A model generated the notes under the pieces. That model had not been told where the DNA came from and made no database searches. It was given only the letters and a program-made list of their open reading frames with translations. The position numbers and the translations under genes are program-made. From Phorcysia thermohydrogeniphila (GTDB lineage Bacteria; Aquificota; Aquificia; Desulfurobacteriales; Desulfurobacteriaceae), in NCBI RefSeq assembly GCF_004339575.1, contig NZ_SMFV01000003.1, positions 62,001-126,000 on the forward strand: a DNA stretch of 64,000 bases, in the 5' to 3' direction. Below, piece after piece: positions 1-8,060 of this stretch. Position 1 is the stretch's first letter, and every line of letters begins with the position of its first letter.

Positions 1-1427
1 TCTCCTACGAAGGCCACAGAGTTCTCGGCTTCATTAAAGAAATAAAGAGGGTTAACAGAAAGTTAACCGATGACCTTGACCCAGAGGATATAGAGCAGTT
101 AAGGAAGCTAACCGGAAGGGATTCCTTCTTTAGGGGAAGGATTTCTCTCTTAGGGGACGTAGACAGAAAAATGTTTATCCCCAGAGTTCCCCCGGAGCCG
201 GGGACCCAAATCTATCCGGCCTCCCGCGAAACCCTTGAGAAGGTCTTCGGAAAAGAAGACGAGGGGAAGATTCACATAGGCCACCTTTTAACGAGGAATG
301 ACGTTAACGTTTACCTTGACATAGACAGCATAGTGAGCAGACACCTTGCCGTCTTAGCCGTTACAGGGGGAGGAAAGTCAAACACAGTTTCTGTGATTAT
401 TGAGGGACTCCTTGAAAAGGACGGAACTGTCTTGGTCTTTGACATGCACGGCGAATACGTGAACTTCTCCTTTACCAAAAACGGAAAACCTGCAGTAAGG
501 CGTATAGACGTCCTACTCAACCCCGTAAGGCTCAGCTACCACGAGTTTAGGATATTTGCAAACGTTGATGACAGCGCCTACATACAGGACAGGTACTTAA
601 GGAGGGCCTTTAAGCAGGTAGTTGAGGAGATAAGGAACGGGGAGACTCCAGCCTCAGACTTTTGGGCAAGGTTACTGCTGGAGCTCCAGTCCTACAGAAC
701 CGACGAGGCCTTTAAGGACGACTGGAAGTCCATCACCGGCGTTATAAACAAGGTTGAGGATATGCAGGAGTTTTACGGGGAGCTCTTTGACACCCTCCAC
801 CCTCCAATCGTTGAGCAGATAGAGTTTGGAAAGCTCAACGTAATAGACCTTTCCCACGTTGACGAGAAAATCGCCGATATCGTTGTAAGCCACGTTCTAA
901 GGAACATTCTTGAAAAGAGAAAGGCCTTTGTCAGGGGAGAAGGAGGAGGTCTTGAATTCCCAGTCTTTATGGTTCTTGAAGAAGCCCACATACTCGCCTC
1001 ATCAACTCTGAACACCCGCTCCCGCTACTGGATCTCAAGGATAGCAAGGGAAGGAAGAAAGTTTGGCCTTGGACTCTGCCTCGTCACCCAGAGGCCAAAA
1101 GCCCTTGACTCAAACGCTTTATCTCAGGCAAACAACATGATAATTCTCAGGCTCGTTGAGCCGGGAGACCAGAGACACGTCCAGCAGGCCTCAGAGTCCT
1201 TAAGCTCAGACCTTGTAGAGCAGCTTCCCTCACTAAACGTCGGAGAAGCCCTCGTTATGGGAAAGATGATACCCGTTCCTGCACTTGTTAAGATTAGACT
1301 TGCAAAAGCGAAAAAGAGTGGCAACGATATCAGCGCAGTTGAGGAGTGGAAAAAATACAGAGAGAAGTTTGAAAGAGATAGAAAAGAACTTAGCGACTTC
1401 TCCATCTTAGGAGACACGGAGTTTTAA
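1..1427 (+). CDS. HerA-type FtsK-like ATPase (5' end outside window)
   Basis: The reading frame is open from base 3, so the gene starts upstream of the window; 474 codons are visible. A Walker A motif (TGGGKSN, near base 361-381) and a Walker B with acidic pair EEAH (near base 980) identify a hexameric P-loop ATPase of the HerA/FtsK group, and the residues before it fit a HAS-barrel. HerA proteins pump DNA in end resection, usually with the nuclease NurA, which would lie outside this window if present. The gene is separated from the next one by only two bases. An ATG at 171 is internal, since coding sequence continues in frame before it. Bacterial HerA can also act with SIR2 or DUF4297 defence proteins, but nothing adjacent here suggests that. 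Confidence 0.85.
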   Translation, partial: SYEGHRVLGFIKEIKRVNRKLTDDLDPEDIEQLRKLTGRDSFFRGRISLLGDVDRKMFIPRVPPEPGTQIYPASRETLEKVFGKEDEGKIHIGHLLTRNDVNVYLDIDSIVSRHLAVLAVTGGGKSNTVSVIIEGLLEKDGTVLVFDMHGEYVNFSFTKNGKPAVRRIDVLLNPVRLSYHEFRIFANVDDSAYIQDRYLRRAFKQVVEEIRNGETPASDFWARLLLELQSYRTDEAFKDDWKSITGVINKVEDMQEFYGELFDTLHPPIVEQIEFGKLNVIDLSHVDEKIADIVVSHVLRNILEKRKAFVRGEGGGLEFPVFMVLEEAHILASSTLNTRSRYWISRIAREGRKFGLGLCLVTQRPKALDSNALSQANNMIILRLVEPGDQRHVQQASESLSSDLVEQLPSLNVGEALVMGKMIPVPALVKIRLAKAKKSGNDISAVEEWKKYREKFERDRKELSDFSILGDTEF

Positions 1428-1429
1428 CT

Positions 1430-2701
1430 ATGGACATCGTAAAGGAAAAGAAACAGATAGCCCTATACTCTGTTCTCTTAAACCTATTCCTATCACTCAT
1501 GAAGATAACCGTCGGTTTCCTCGCAGGTTCAACTTCCTTAGTAGCCGACGGTATCCACTCAGTAGCAGACCTTGCTGCAGCTCTCTCCGTCTACGCAGGC
1601 ATAGTTATCGCCAACATGAAGCTAAAGGAGTTCCCCTACGGGCTCTACAAAGTTGAAAACATCATCTCCCTTGCAAGCGCCTTTGCAATCTTCTTTGCAG
1701 GCTACGAGATAGCAAGGGACGTTCTCTTCAGCGGGCAGGTAATGGAGATAAAGAACCTGCCTTTAGCTGTAGCCGCAATATTCGTTACCATCGTTGTTAC
1801 GTACCTCTTTTCCCGTTACGAGAGGAGAAAAGGAGAAGAGCTCAACTCACCAAGCCTTATAGCCGACTCAGAGCACATAAAAACGGATATGCTCTCCTCT
1901 GTAGTAGTCCTTGCCGGTATTATCGGTAACTACGCCGGCTATCCAATAGTTGAAAAGTTGGCCGTCCTCATCGTTGTCGTCTTCATCTTCCACTCCGGAT
2001 ACGAGATAATGGTTGAAGCGCTAAAGGTTCTCCTTGACGCATCAGTTGACAGGGAAACCTTAGAGAAGATAGAGAAGATACTACAGTCTCACCCTCTAAT
2101 AACCTCTGTGAAATCTGTAACGGGTAGGAGCTCCGGCAGCTACCGTTTTATAGAGGCAGAAGTCTGCATTGCTACAAACAGCTTAGAGAAAGCCCACAAC
2201 ATCGTCCACGAGCTGGAAGAAAAGGTAAAGAGGGACGTTCCCTTCATAGAGAAGATAATCATTCACTTTGAACCAGAAGAGAGGAAAGAGTTTGTATACG
2301 CAATTCCCGTTGAAGGAGATAGGGTCTGTAGCAAGTTTGGAGAGTGCCCAGAAATCCTTCTCCTTAAAAAGAGCAACGGAGATATTGAAATCCTGCAGAG
2401 ATTAAAAAATCCAGCGGTAAACCTTAAGTACGGCAAGTGCATTGAGCTCGTTGAGTTCTTGGTCTCAAAAGGAGTAAACTGTATAGCCGTTAACTCCCTC
2501 CCAGTAGGAAAGGGCGTGATATTCGCCCTATCCAACTACGGAATCGGAATGACACTAATTCCAGAAGAAAACCTCAACGCTTTCCTGAAAGAGCTAAGAG
2601 AGAAACCGTGCGAGCCCCCCCTTGCCGTCTGGAACAGGTACGCCTGTGACATCAACGGAGGAGGTGAACGTGAAACCCCACGACCTTCTGGCCAGAGATA
2701 G
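1430..2701 (+). CDS. Cation diffusion facilitator transporter with C-terminal NifX/NifB-like domain
   Basis: A 423-residue CDF exporter. The two metal-site pairs of the family are visible as HxxxD at H43/D47 and H149/D153, in the second and fifth membrane helices, the arrangement typical of zinc or related divalent-metal/proton antiporters. A cytoplasmic domain follows (about 205-280). From about residue 285 a further 100 residues (IPVEGDRVCSKFGECPE and onward) resemble the dinitrogenase iron-molybdenum cofactor-binding fold (NifX/NifB C-terminus). Usual CDF proteins are near 300 residues, so this tail is an addition. The last 32 bases overlap the next gene. The metal is not identifiable from sequence; the tail may bind a metal cofactor or act as a sensor, which is inference. 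Confidence 0.85.
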   Translation: MDIVKEKKQIALYSVLLNLFLSLMKITVGFLAGSTSLVADGIHSVADLAAALSVYAGIVIANMKLKEFPYGLYKVENIISLASAFAIFFAGYEIARDVLFSGQVMEIKNLPLAVAAIFVTIVVTYLFSRYERRKGEELNSPSLIADSEHIKTDMLSSVVVLAGIIGNYAGYPIVEKLAVLIVVVFIFHSGYEIMVEALKVLLDASVDRETLEKIEKILQSHPLITSVKSVTGRSSGSYRFIEAEVCIATNSLEKAHNIVHELEEKVKRDVPFIEKIIIHFEPEERKEFVYAIPVEGDRVCSKFGECPEILLLKKSNGDIEILQRLKNPAVNLKYGKCIELVEFLVSKGVNCIAVNSLPVGKGVIFALSNYGIGMTLIPEENLNAFLKELREKPCEPPLAVWNRYACDINGGGERETPRPSGQR

Positions 2702-3257
2702 TATGCAGTCCCACCTAAACGTGGCCGTCTTTGTTGACATGCAGAACATCTATTACGGCGCAAAGAACACTCTTAGGAAGAAAGTTGACTTTAAAAGGCT
2801 TCTCCACATCGGAGTAAGGGGACGGAGGCTCTACAGGGCAATTGCCTACCTCATAAACCTTGACAGGGTAAATCAGGACAGCTTTATCTACGTCCTCAGA
2901 AACCTCGGCTATGAAGTCAAACTAAAAGAGCCCAAAAAGTTCTACAACTGGGACAGGGTAGAGTACAAAGCAGACTGGGACATGGGAATTGCCATTGACG
3001 CCATTGCTATGGCAGAAAACGGAAAAATAGACGTAGTTGTCCTAATGAGTGGCGACGGGGACTTTGTTGACCTTGTAAATTTTTTAAAAGCAAAAGGTAT
3101 AAAGGTTGAAGTTATCTCCTTCAGGACGATAACGGCAAAAGAGCTCATTCAGGCTGCAAACGAGTACATAGACTTAGAGGAGATGGGAGAATACATAGTC
3201 TTAGAGGAGAAGGACGATGAAGTTGGTGACAATTCCAGCAGGAGCTTTCGTAGTTAA
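2670..3257 (+). CDS. NYN domain protein (LabA/DUF88-like PIN-fold nuclease)
   Basis: 195 residues. The PIN-like NYN pattern is clear: an acidic strand VFVDMQN near the start, DWDMGIAIDA in the middle and LMSGDGDF followed by FLKAKGIKVEV near the end, which place the conserved aspartates of this metal-dependent ribonuclease fold. I chose GTG at 2670 because a strong GGAGG (2657-2664) sits at good distance; an earlier ATG at 2622 lacks a ribosome site and would overlap the transporter more. The 3' end overlaps the next start by 41 bases, so the genes are probably translationally linked. Role in RNA turnover is expected from the family; the substrate is unknown. Confidence 0.85.
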   Translation: MKPHDLLARDSMQSHLNVAVFVDMQNIYYGAKNTLRKKVDFKRLLHIGVRGRRLYRAIAYLINLDRVNQDSFIYVLRNLGYEVKLKEPKKFYNWDRVEYKADWDMGIAIDAIAMAENGKIDVVVLMSGDGDFVDLVNFLKAKGIKVEVISFRTITAKELIQAANEYIDLEEMGEYIVLEEKDDEVGDNSSRSFRS

Positions 3258-3864
3258 CACCCTTTTACTCTGGGACGAAGAGACAAAAGAGGCCGCCATT
3301 GTTGACCCGGGCGATAGGCAGGCAGTAGAGGAGATAGAGGACCTCGTTTCCCGCCACGACTTGAAAGTAAAGTACATCATCAACACCCACGAGCACCCAG
3401 ACCACACGGCAGCAAACGCTTGGGCAAAGTTAAGTTTTAAAGAAGCTAAGCTCCTAATGCACCCCTTAGCTGCAGAAAACCTTAACTACTGGACAGAAAG
3501 CGAAGTGGGGGAGCTCGCAGGAGCAGAGTACTCACCCCAGCCAGACGAAGTAGTAAACGACGGAGACGTTATAAAAATTGGAAACCTCTCCCTTGAGGTT
3601 ATCCACGCCCCGGGACACTCACCGGGAAGCATAGTTCTCTTCTCTCCGGAGACCAACGTGGCAATTGTCGGCGACCTGATTTTTAAGGGAAGCATAGGCC
3701 GTTACGACCTTCCGATGAGCGACTATACGACCCTTAAAAGATCCATAGTAAAGGTGCTAAACAGACTAAACCCCGACACCACAATAATTCCCGGACACGG
3801 CCCAAAAACCACAGTAAGAACTGAGGTCGCTGAAAATCCTTTCATAAGGGAATTCTTAGGATGA
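3217..3864 (+). CDS. Metallo-beta-lactamase-fold hydrolase (glyoxalase II-like)
   Basis: 215 residues with the HxHxDH zinc-binding motif (THEHPDHT, residues 58-65), the downstream PGHSPGS histidine, the bridging aspartate in GDLIFKGSIGR and the final GHGP histidine. This arrangement matches the short YcbL-type glyoxalase II branch, which hydrolyses thioesters such as S-lactoylglutathione or related thiol adducts. Start at ATG 3217 follows GGAGAAGG. It overlaps both neighbours (41 bases upstream, ATGA downstream), as expected for an operon. The true thiol cofactor in this organism is not known. Confidence 0.85.
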   Translation: MKLVTIPAGAFVVNTLLLWDEETKEAAIVDPGDRQAVEEIEDLVSRHDLKVKYIINTHEHPDHTAANAWAKLSFKEAKLLMHPLAAENLNYWTESEVGELAGAEYSPQPDEVVNDGDVIKIGNLSLEVIHAPGHSPGSIVLFSPETNVAIVGDLIFKGSIGRYDLPMSDYTTLKRSIVKVLNRLNPDTTIIPGHGPKTTVRTEVAENPFIREFLG

Positions 3865-4370
3865 CAGCCGGAACCCACGTCCTTGCAGCAATTTCTGTAG
3901 CAGCCATCTTTAACCTTCCGGCCATTCCTGCCGTGGCAGGGAGTATACTCCCTGACGTTGACCTTAAAAAAGGGCTGCCCTTTCCTCCTAAGAGGACGCT
4001 ATTTAACAGCCACAGGGGAATCACCCACCACGTCGCCATTCCGATACTTCTGTTCTTCATAGCTATTTGGATAAAGGACTTTGTTAACTTACAGCTTGGC
4101 ATTTACCTGTTGTCCTTTACCCTCGGTTACGCTTCCCACCTCTTACTTGATTCCCTTAACCCCTTAGGAATACCCTATACCACCAAATACTACCCAAGGT
4201 TTTCACTAAAACTAATGAAATCAGGTAGAACCGGAGAGATTTTTGTTATACTTCTCTTGGTTAGCTTCCTTATTTTCTTAGTAAACCAAGGAAAACTGGG
4301 TTTTGAAACCCTCTTTAGTGGAGAAATCCTGAAAGCGATAAAAAATCTGACGAAGGAGGTCGCAGGATGA
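3861..4370 (+). CDS. YdjM-like membrane-bound metal-dependent hydrolase
   Basis: 169 residues with about four membrane segments. Conserved features of the YdjM/DUF457 family are visible: a DVD-like acidic motif in [16 protein letters not shown] (two histidines) and [15 protein letters not shown]. In Escherichia coli the homologue is an SOS-regulated inner membrane protein whose substrate is unknown. It starts in an ATGA overlap with the hydrolase upstream and ends in an ATGA overlap with the transaldolase, so it lies inside the operon that begins before the window. Confidence 0.8.
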   Translation: MTAGTHVLAAISVAAIFNLPAIPAVAGSILPDVDLKKGLPFPPKRTLFNSHRGITHHVAIPILLFFIAIWIKDFVNLQLGIYLLSFTLGYASHLLLDSLNPLGIPYTTKYYPRFSLKLMKSGRTGEIFVILLLVSFLIFLVNQGKLGFETLFSGEILKAIKNLTKEVAG

Positions 4371-5029
4371 AGTTTTTTATTGATACCGCAGACATCAACG
4401 AGATAAAAGCCGCAATGGAAATGGGAATGGTTGATGGAGTAACAACAAATCCTACTCTCATCTCAAAGACCGGAAGACCGTTCCTTGAGGTTGCAAAGGA
4501 GATAGTAGAAACCGTTCCGGGGCCTGTAAGCCTTGAGGTGGTAAGCCTTGACACCCAAGGAATGGTTGACGAGGCAAGGAGACTTGCTAAGCTTGGCGAT
4601 AACGTTGTTATCAAGATACCTATGACAACAGAAGGCCTTAAGGCAGTTAAGATACTCTCACAGGAAGGAATCAAGACAAACGTTACCCTTGTATTCTCTC
4701 CACTTCAGGCAATCCTCGCTGCCAAGGCAGGGGCAACCTACGTTTCACCCTTTGTTGGAAGGCTTGACGACATAGGACACGACGGAATGGAGCTCATATC
4801 CCAAATTGTTCAAATCTACGACAACTACGGTTTTGACACAGAGATTATAGTCGCAAGCATAAGACACCCACAGCACGTCCTTCAGGCAGCACTGATAGGC
4901 GCAGATATAGCAACAATTCCATTCAAAGTCATAAAGCAACTTGCAAAGCATCCACTAACAGACGTTGGACTTCAGAGATTCCTTGAGGACTGGGCAAAAG
5001 TTCCAGATAGAGACCAGATTTTCCGTTAG
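4367..5029 (+). CDS. tal: Transaldolase (fructose-6-phosphate aldolase-like short type)
   Basis: 220 residues, the length of the small decameric transaldolase/FSA subfamily. The Schiff-base lysine is K83 in VIKIPMT, and TTNPTL near residue 26 is the N-terminal signature. Two positions separate true transaldolase from fructose-6-phosphate aldolase: here SLEVVS has Glu57 where FSA has Gln, and YVSPFVGR has Phe where FSA has Tyr. Both point to transaldolase, transferring dihydroxyacetone units in the non-oxidative pentose phosphate pathway. Start ATG 4367 follows GAAGGAGG and overlaps the upstream stop by four bases. Confidence 0.92.
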   Translation: MKFFIDTADINEIKAAMEMGMVDGVTTNPTLISKTGRPFLEVAKEIVETVPGPVSLEVVSLDTQGMVDEARRLAKLGDNVVIKIPMTTEGLKAVKILSQEGIKTNVTLVFSPLQAILAAKAGATYVSPFVGRLDDIGHDGMELISQIVQIYDNYGFDTEIIVASIRHPQHVLQAALIGADIATIPFKVIKQLAKHPLTDVGLQRFLEDWAKVPDRDQIFR

Positions 5030-5054
5030 TAACTCTCAATAAACTGGGGGGAGT

Positions 5055-5603
5055 GTGGAATACGGCACTTTAATAAAGCAAGCTTTCCAGCTACTTCAGG
5101 AAAGCTTGAGGAAACTTGAAGAGGTTGAGTACGCCATAAAGCTCCTTGAGGAGGAGCTAAAGGAGTACAGGACTCTCGTTGACAAGGAGTCCTACATACC
5201 GAAAGAGAAGTTCATAAAGCAGAGGGTCCGCAGGCTCATTGAGCGTATGAAGTACGCCGTTGACGAGCTACTTATGGGAGTGGGAATAAAGATTTCTATC
5301 GTCGGAAACATTCCGGACTCTGACAGACACTCAATAGTGAACTACATAGCAACCTACATTGACAGGCACATCAGGCCAAGCGACACCCTCTTTATGCTGG
5401 AGGACGACAAGCTGGGAATCATCTTCACAGTTAAGGAGAGGGAACACTTTGAAGTGATAGTGAGGAGACTTGAGTCTATGCTCTTGAACCTTAAAGCACA
5501 GACCTACAGCACGAGGAACATCCTTCTAAACTACAAGATAACCTTCTTTGAAATAGAACCAACTATGACGGTAGAGGAGGTTTTTGAGAAATTGAAAACT
5601 TAG
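5055..5603 (+). CDS. Degenerate GGDEF-like protein of unknown function
   Basis: 182 residues, GTG start at 5055 after a GGGGGAG ribosome site. Residues 5-75 are charged and helical, probably a coiled coil. Residues 93-182 follow the GGDEF fold: IATYIDRHIRPSD resembles the helix before the active site, then LEDDKLGIIF stands where a diguanylate cyclase has GGDEF, with EDDKL (116-120) in place of the catalytic loop. The protein is therefore unlikely to make c-di-GMP; it may bind a nucleotide or a partner. I do not recognise a named family. It follows transaldolase by 25 bases. Confidence 0.65.
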   Translation: MEYGTLIKQAFQLLQESLRKLEEVEYAIKLLEEELKEYRTLVDKESYIPKEKFIKQRVRRLIERMKYAVDELLMGVGIKISIVGNIPDSDRHSIVNYIATYIDRHIRPSDTLFMLEDDKLGIIFTVKEREHFEVIVRRLESMLLNLKAQTYSTRNILLNYKITFFEIEPTMTVEEVFEKLKT

Positions 5604-5608
5604 AGGTT

Positions 5609-5617
5609 GGGGGGGGG
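5609..5617 (+). repeat. Nine-guanine tract before the GIY-YIG gene
   Basis: A run of nine G directly upstream of AGGAT and the ATG at 5623, merging with the ribosome-binding site. Such tracts slip during replication and can alter expression; no frame is broken here because it is intergenic. Confidence 0.7.
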
Positions 5618-5622
5618 AGGAT

Positions 5623-6156
5623 ATGGAAGAAAAAGTAAGGGTAAACGTTCCTTCCTTTTCTCTACCTAAAGAAGTAGAAGATATTTTGAAAAAGATTCGT
5701 GAAGGAATACCAATGAAAGAAAGTAGCAAGATTGAAACTGGTAAACATAAAGTTGAACTTAAAGTACTAAAAACTACCGATGAAGATGAACCAGACTCAG
5801 ATTTAGAGAAAAAAGCTGGATGCTATATTTTTGTAAAAGAAAATAAGGCAGTATATGTGGGTTTTGTTGGAAAGAAAATAAATCAAGAGCAGAAGCAAGA
5901 TCTTAAAAATAGATTGAAGGATCACCTAAAGGGAAAGCCCGATAATAGCTTTGTGAAAAATTTAATAAAGAAAGAATTAGGAATAGATGCTAAAGACATC
6001 ACATCAGAAGAGAGAAAAGAACTAATTAGAAGGCACACTGACCTTGTTATCACGATATCCACAGGCAATATAAAAGACGAAGAGGCAAAAAAATTAGCAC
6101 GGAAATTAGAGAGATGGCTAATTTGTATTTTAGAACCTAAGTATAACCTTGAGTAG
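5623..6156 (+). CDS. GIY-YIG nuclease-like protein
   Basis: 177 residues. Residues 66-177 carry the GIY-YIG layout: GCYIFVKENKAVYVGFVGK gives the two strands (GCY in place of GIY, YVG in place of YIG), then LKNRLKDHL supplies the conserved Arg and His, and the C-terminal LERWLICILEPKYNLE supplies the Glu and the Pro-x-Tyr-Asn end seen in this superfamily. The first 60 residues are charged and match nothing I know. Codon use is richer in A/T than the neighbours (AAA, ATA, TTA), suggesting recent acquisition. It ends inside a palindromic terminator. Role could be DNA repair, defence or selfish; the sequence does not decide. Confidence 0.65.
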   Translation: MEEKVRVNVPSFSLPKEVEDILKKIREGIPMKESSKIETGKHKVELKVLKTTDEDEPDSDLEKKAGCYIFVKENKAVYVGFVGKKINQEQKQDLKNRLKDHLKGKPDNSFVKNLIKKELGIDAKDITSEERKELIRRHTDLVITISTGNIKDEEAKKLARKLERWLICILEPKYNLE

Positions 6157-6176
6157 CGGGAGCTCCCGCTACTCAA
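6149..6176. terminator. Perfect 28-bp palindrome, bidirectional terminator
   Basis: A perfect inverted repeat centred on GGGAGCTCCC with TTGAGTAG at one end and CTACTCAA at the other. Both convergent genes end in it: TAG at 6154-6156 on the plus strand and TAG (read 6171-6169) on the minus strand. The stem is GC-rich in the middle; T-tracts are short, so termination strength is uncertain. Confidence 0.65.
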
Positions 6177-6408
6177 TTATCTCAAGAACAGCCCTCTTGC
6201 CCATCTTTGTAGCTGCAGCAGAAAGGAGAGTCCTTAAAGCCTTTGCAGTTCTTCCCTGCCTACCGATAACCTTTCCAAGGTCTTTTGGGTCAACCTTTAG
6301 CTCAATAACAACTGTTCTTTCGCCTTCTGTTACCGTTACAGAAACGGCATCTGGGTTGTCAACGAGCCTCTTAGCAACGCACTCAACCATCTCCTTTAGA
6401 GCAGACAT
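6169..6408 (-). CDS. KH domain RNA-binding protein (YlqC/KhpA type)
   Basis: 79 residues, typical length for the single-KH protein encoded next to rpsP. The GxxG loop is GRQG in [14 protein letters not shown] (residues 45-60), preceded by [18 protein letters not shown]. KhpA-type proteins bind many RNAs, often with KhpB, and affect division and translation in other bacteria. It lies 11 bases after rpsP and shares the terminal palindrome with the opposing gene. Confidence 0.9.
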   Translation of the reverse strand: MSALKEMVECVAKRLVDNPDAVSVTVTEGERTVVIELKVDPKDLGKVIGRQGRTAKALRTLLSAAATKMGKRAVLEIIE

Positions 6409-6419
6409 CCTTCACCTCC

Positions 6420-6650
6420 CTACTGAACCACCTTCTTGATGAGGGACGCAACCCTGTCAGTAGGCTGAGCACCCTTTGCCAGCCACTCCTTCACTTTCTC
6501 AACGTCAAGCTGGAGCTCCTTAGACTTTGGGTTATAAGTTCCAAGGATGTCTATTGTCTTTCCGTCCCTCTTAGCCCTTGCGTCTGCAACTACAATCTTA
6601 TAGATTGGCAACTTCTTCCTTCCCATTCTCTTTAATCTTATCTTTACCAA
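6420..6650 (-). CDS. rpsP: 30S ribosomal protein S16
   Basis: 76 residues beginning [20 protein letters not shown], the unmistakable S16 signature, followed by [21 protein letters not shown]. It assembles into the 5' domain of 16S rRNA. It is the third gene of a minus-strand set MBL hydrolase-ffh-rpsP-khp; the more common rimM-trmD-rplS continuation is not found here. The 63-base gap from ffh contains no obvious terminator. Confidence 0.97.
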   Translation of the reverse strand: MVKIRLKRMGRKKLPIYKIVVADARAKRDGKTIDILGTYNPKSKELQLDVEKVKEWLAKGAQPTDRVASLIKKVVQ

Positions 6651-6713
6651 GGCAATCCTCCTACCTTTAAGTTTTGCACCAGTATTTTATTCCAAAACCA
6701 AATTAGTTCAAGC

Positions 6714-8060
6714 CTAAAAGAAGGGGAAGGGGAATCTTCCTCCCTTCTTCGCCAATTTTTTCTGCATCTTTCTCATCTGCTTCATTGCCATCTTGGCCTG
6801 TGCAAACTGCCGTAAAAGCTCATCAACCTCTTTAACCGTCGTTCCACTACCTCTGGCGATTCTCCTCTTCCTGCTTGCGTTGATAATTGCGTGGTTTCTC
6901 CTCTCTTCAGGGGTCATAGAGTCTATTATCGCCTCTATCCTCTTGAGCTTCTTCTCATCTATAACTTGCTGGAGCTGTTTTAACATCTTTTGACTTCCAA
7001 GTCCCGGTATCATACTGAGTATCTGGTGAAGGGGACCAAGCTTCCTTATCATCCTGAGCTGCTCACGGAAGTCCTCTAAGGTAAACTCTCCAGAAAGTAT
7101 CTTCTCCTGTAAGGAGAGTGCCTTCTTCTCGTCAATGACTTCCTGAGCCTTCTCAACGAGGGAAACGATGTCTCCCATACCGAGGATTCTTGAGGCTACC
7201 CTATCCGGATGGAAGGGCTCAAAGTCCTCAATCTTTTCACCAGTTCCAGCAAACTTAATCGGTTTACCCGTAACGCCCTTTACAGAAAGGGCTACACCAC
7301 CACGGGCATCAGAGTCCATCTTTGTAAGGATTATTCCCGTCATTCCAACGGCGTCGTTAAAGGCCTTGGCAATGTTTACAGACTCCTGTCCGGTCATTGA
7401 GTCAATGACAAAGAGGGTCTCATTTGGGTTAACCCTCTCCCTTATCCTTCTGGCCTCGTCAAGGAGCTCCTCGTCAATGTGAAGCCTTCCTGCAGTATCA
7501 ATTATCAGGACGTCGTAGCCCTCACTCTTTGCCTTTTCAAGGGCTTTTTCGGCAATCTTTACGGCGTCCTTTTCCTCCTCCATAAGGAATACAGGAACTC
7601 CAATCTTATCTCCAAGCTTTTTAAGCTGGAGCATTGCAGCAGGCCTATAAACGTCGGCAGAGGTAAGGAGAACCTTCTTCCCCTGCTTTTTTAGGTAAGC
7701 TCCAAGCTTTGCCGCAGTTGTCGTCTTACCAGAACCCTGAAGACCAATGAGAAGGATAACGGCAGGTTTTCCTTTTAGATCTAACTTTGCAGCCTCTCCA
7801 CCGAGGGCTTCAACAAGCTCATCGTAAACAATCTTTACAAGCTGTTGGGCAGGATTTACACCCTTTACAACCTCAGCACCAAGGGCCTTTTCCCTTACAT
7901 CCTTAATGAAGTCAGAGACTATCTTGTAGTTTACGTCGGCCTCTAAAAGGGCAAGCTTTATCTCCCTTAAACCTTTCTCTAAGGTCTCTTTATCAATCCT
8001 GCCCTTTCTGGCAATTTTCTCTATAGCAGACTGAACTCTCTCTGCTAAAGCATCAAACAT
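6714..8060 (-). CDS. ffh: Signal recognition particle GTPase Ffh (SRP54)
   Basis: About 448 residues with the N helical bundle (1-85), GTPase G domain (G1 GLQGSGKTTTAAKLG, DTAGRL, TKMDSD) and a methionine-rich M domain (from about 300; GLGSQKML, then KMAMKQMRKMQKK). It binds 4.5S RNA and signal sequences and delivers ribosomes to FtsY. I chose the second ATG (8060) because GGAGG lies six bases before it and directly abuts the first ATG at 8066. The start overlaps the stop of the upstream hydrolase by eight bases. Confidence 0.95.
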   Translation of the reverse strand: MFDALAERVQSAIEKIARKGRIDKETLEKGLREIKLALLEADVNYKIVSDFIKDVREKALGAEVVKGVNPAQQLVKIVYDELVEALGGEAAKLDLKGKPAVILLIGLQGSGKTTTAAKLGAYLKKQGKKVLLTSADVYRPAAMLQLKKLGDKIGVPVFLMEEEKDAVKIAEKALEKAKSEGYDVLIIDTAGRLHIDEELLDEARRIRERVNPNETLFVIDSMTGQESVNIAKAFNDAVGMTGIILTKMDSDARGGVALSVKGVTGKPIKFAGTGEKIEDFEPFHPDRVASRILGMGDIVSLVEKAQEVIDEKKALSLQEKILSGEFTLEDFREQLRMIRKLGPLHQILSMIPGLGSQKMLKQLQQVIDEKKLKRIEAIIDSMTPEERRNHAIINASRKRRIARGSGTTVKEVDELLRQFAQAKMAMKQMRKMQKKLAKKGGRFPFPFF

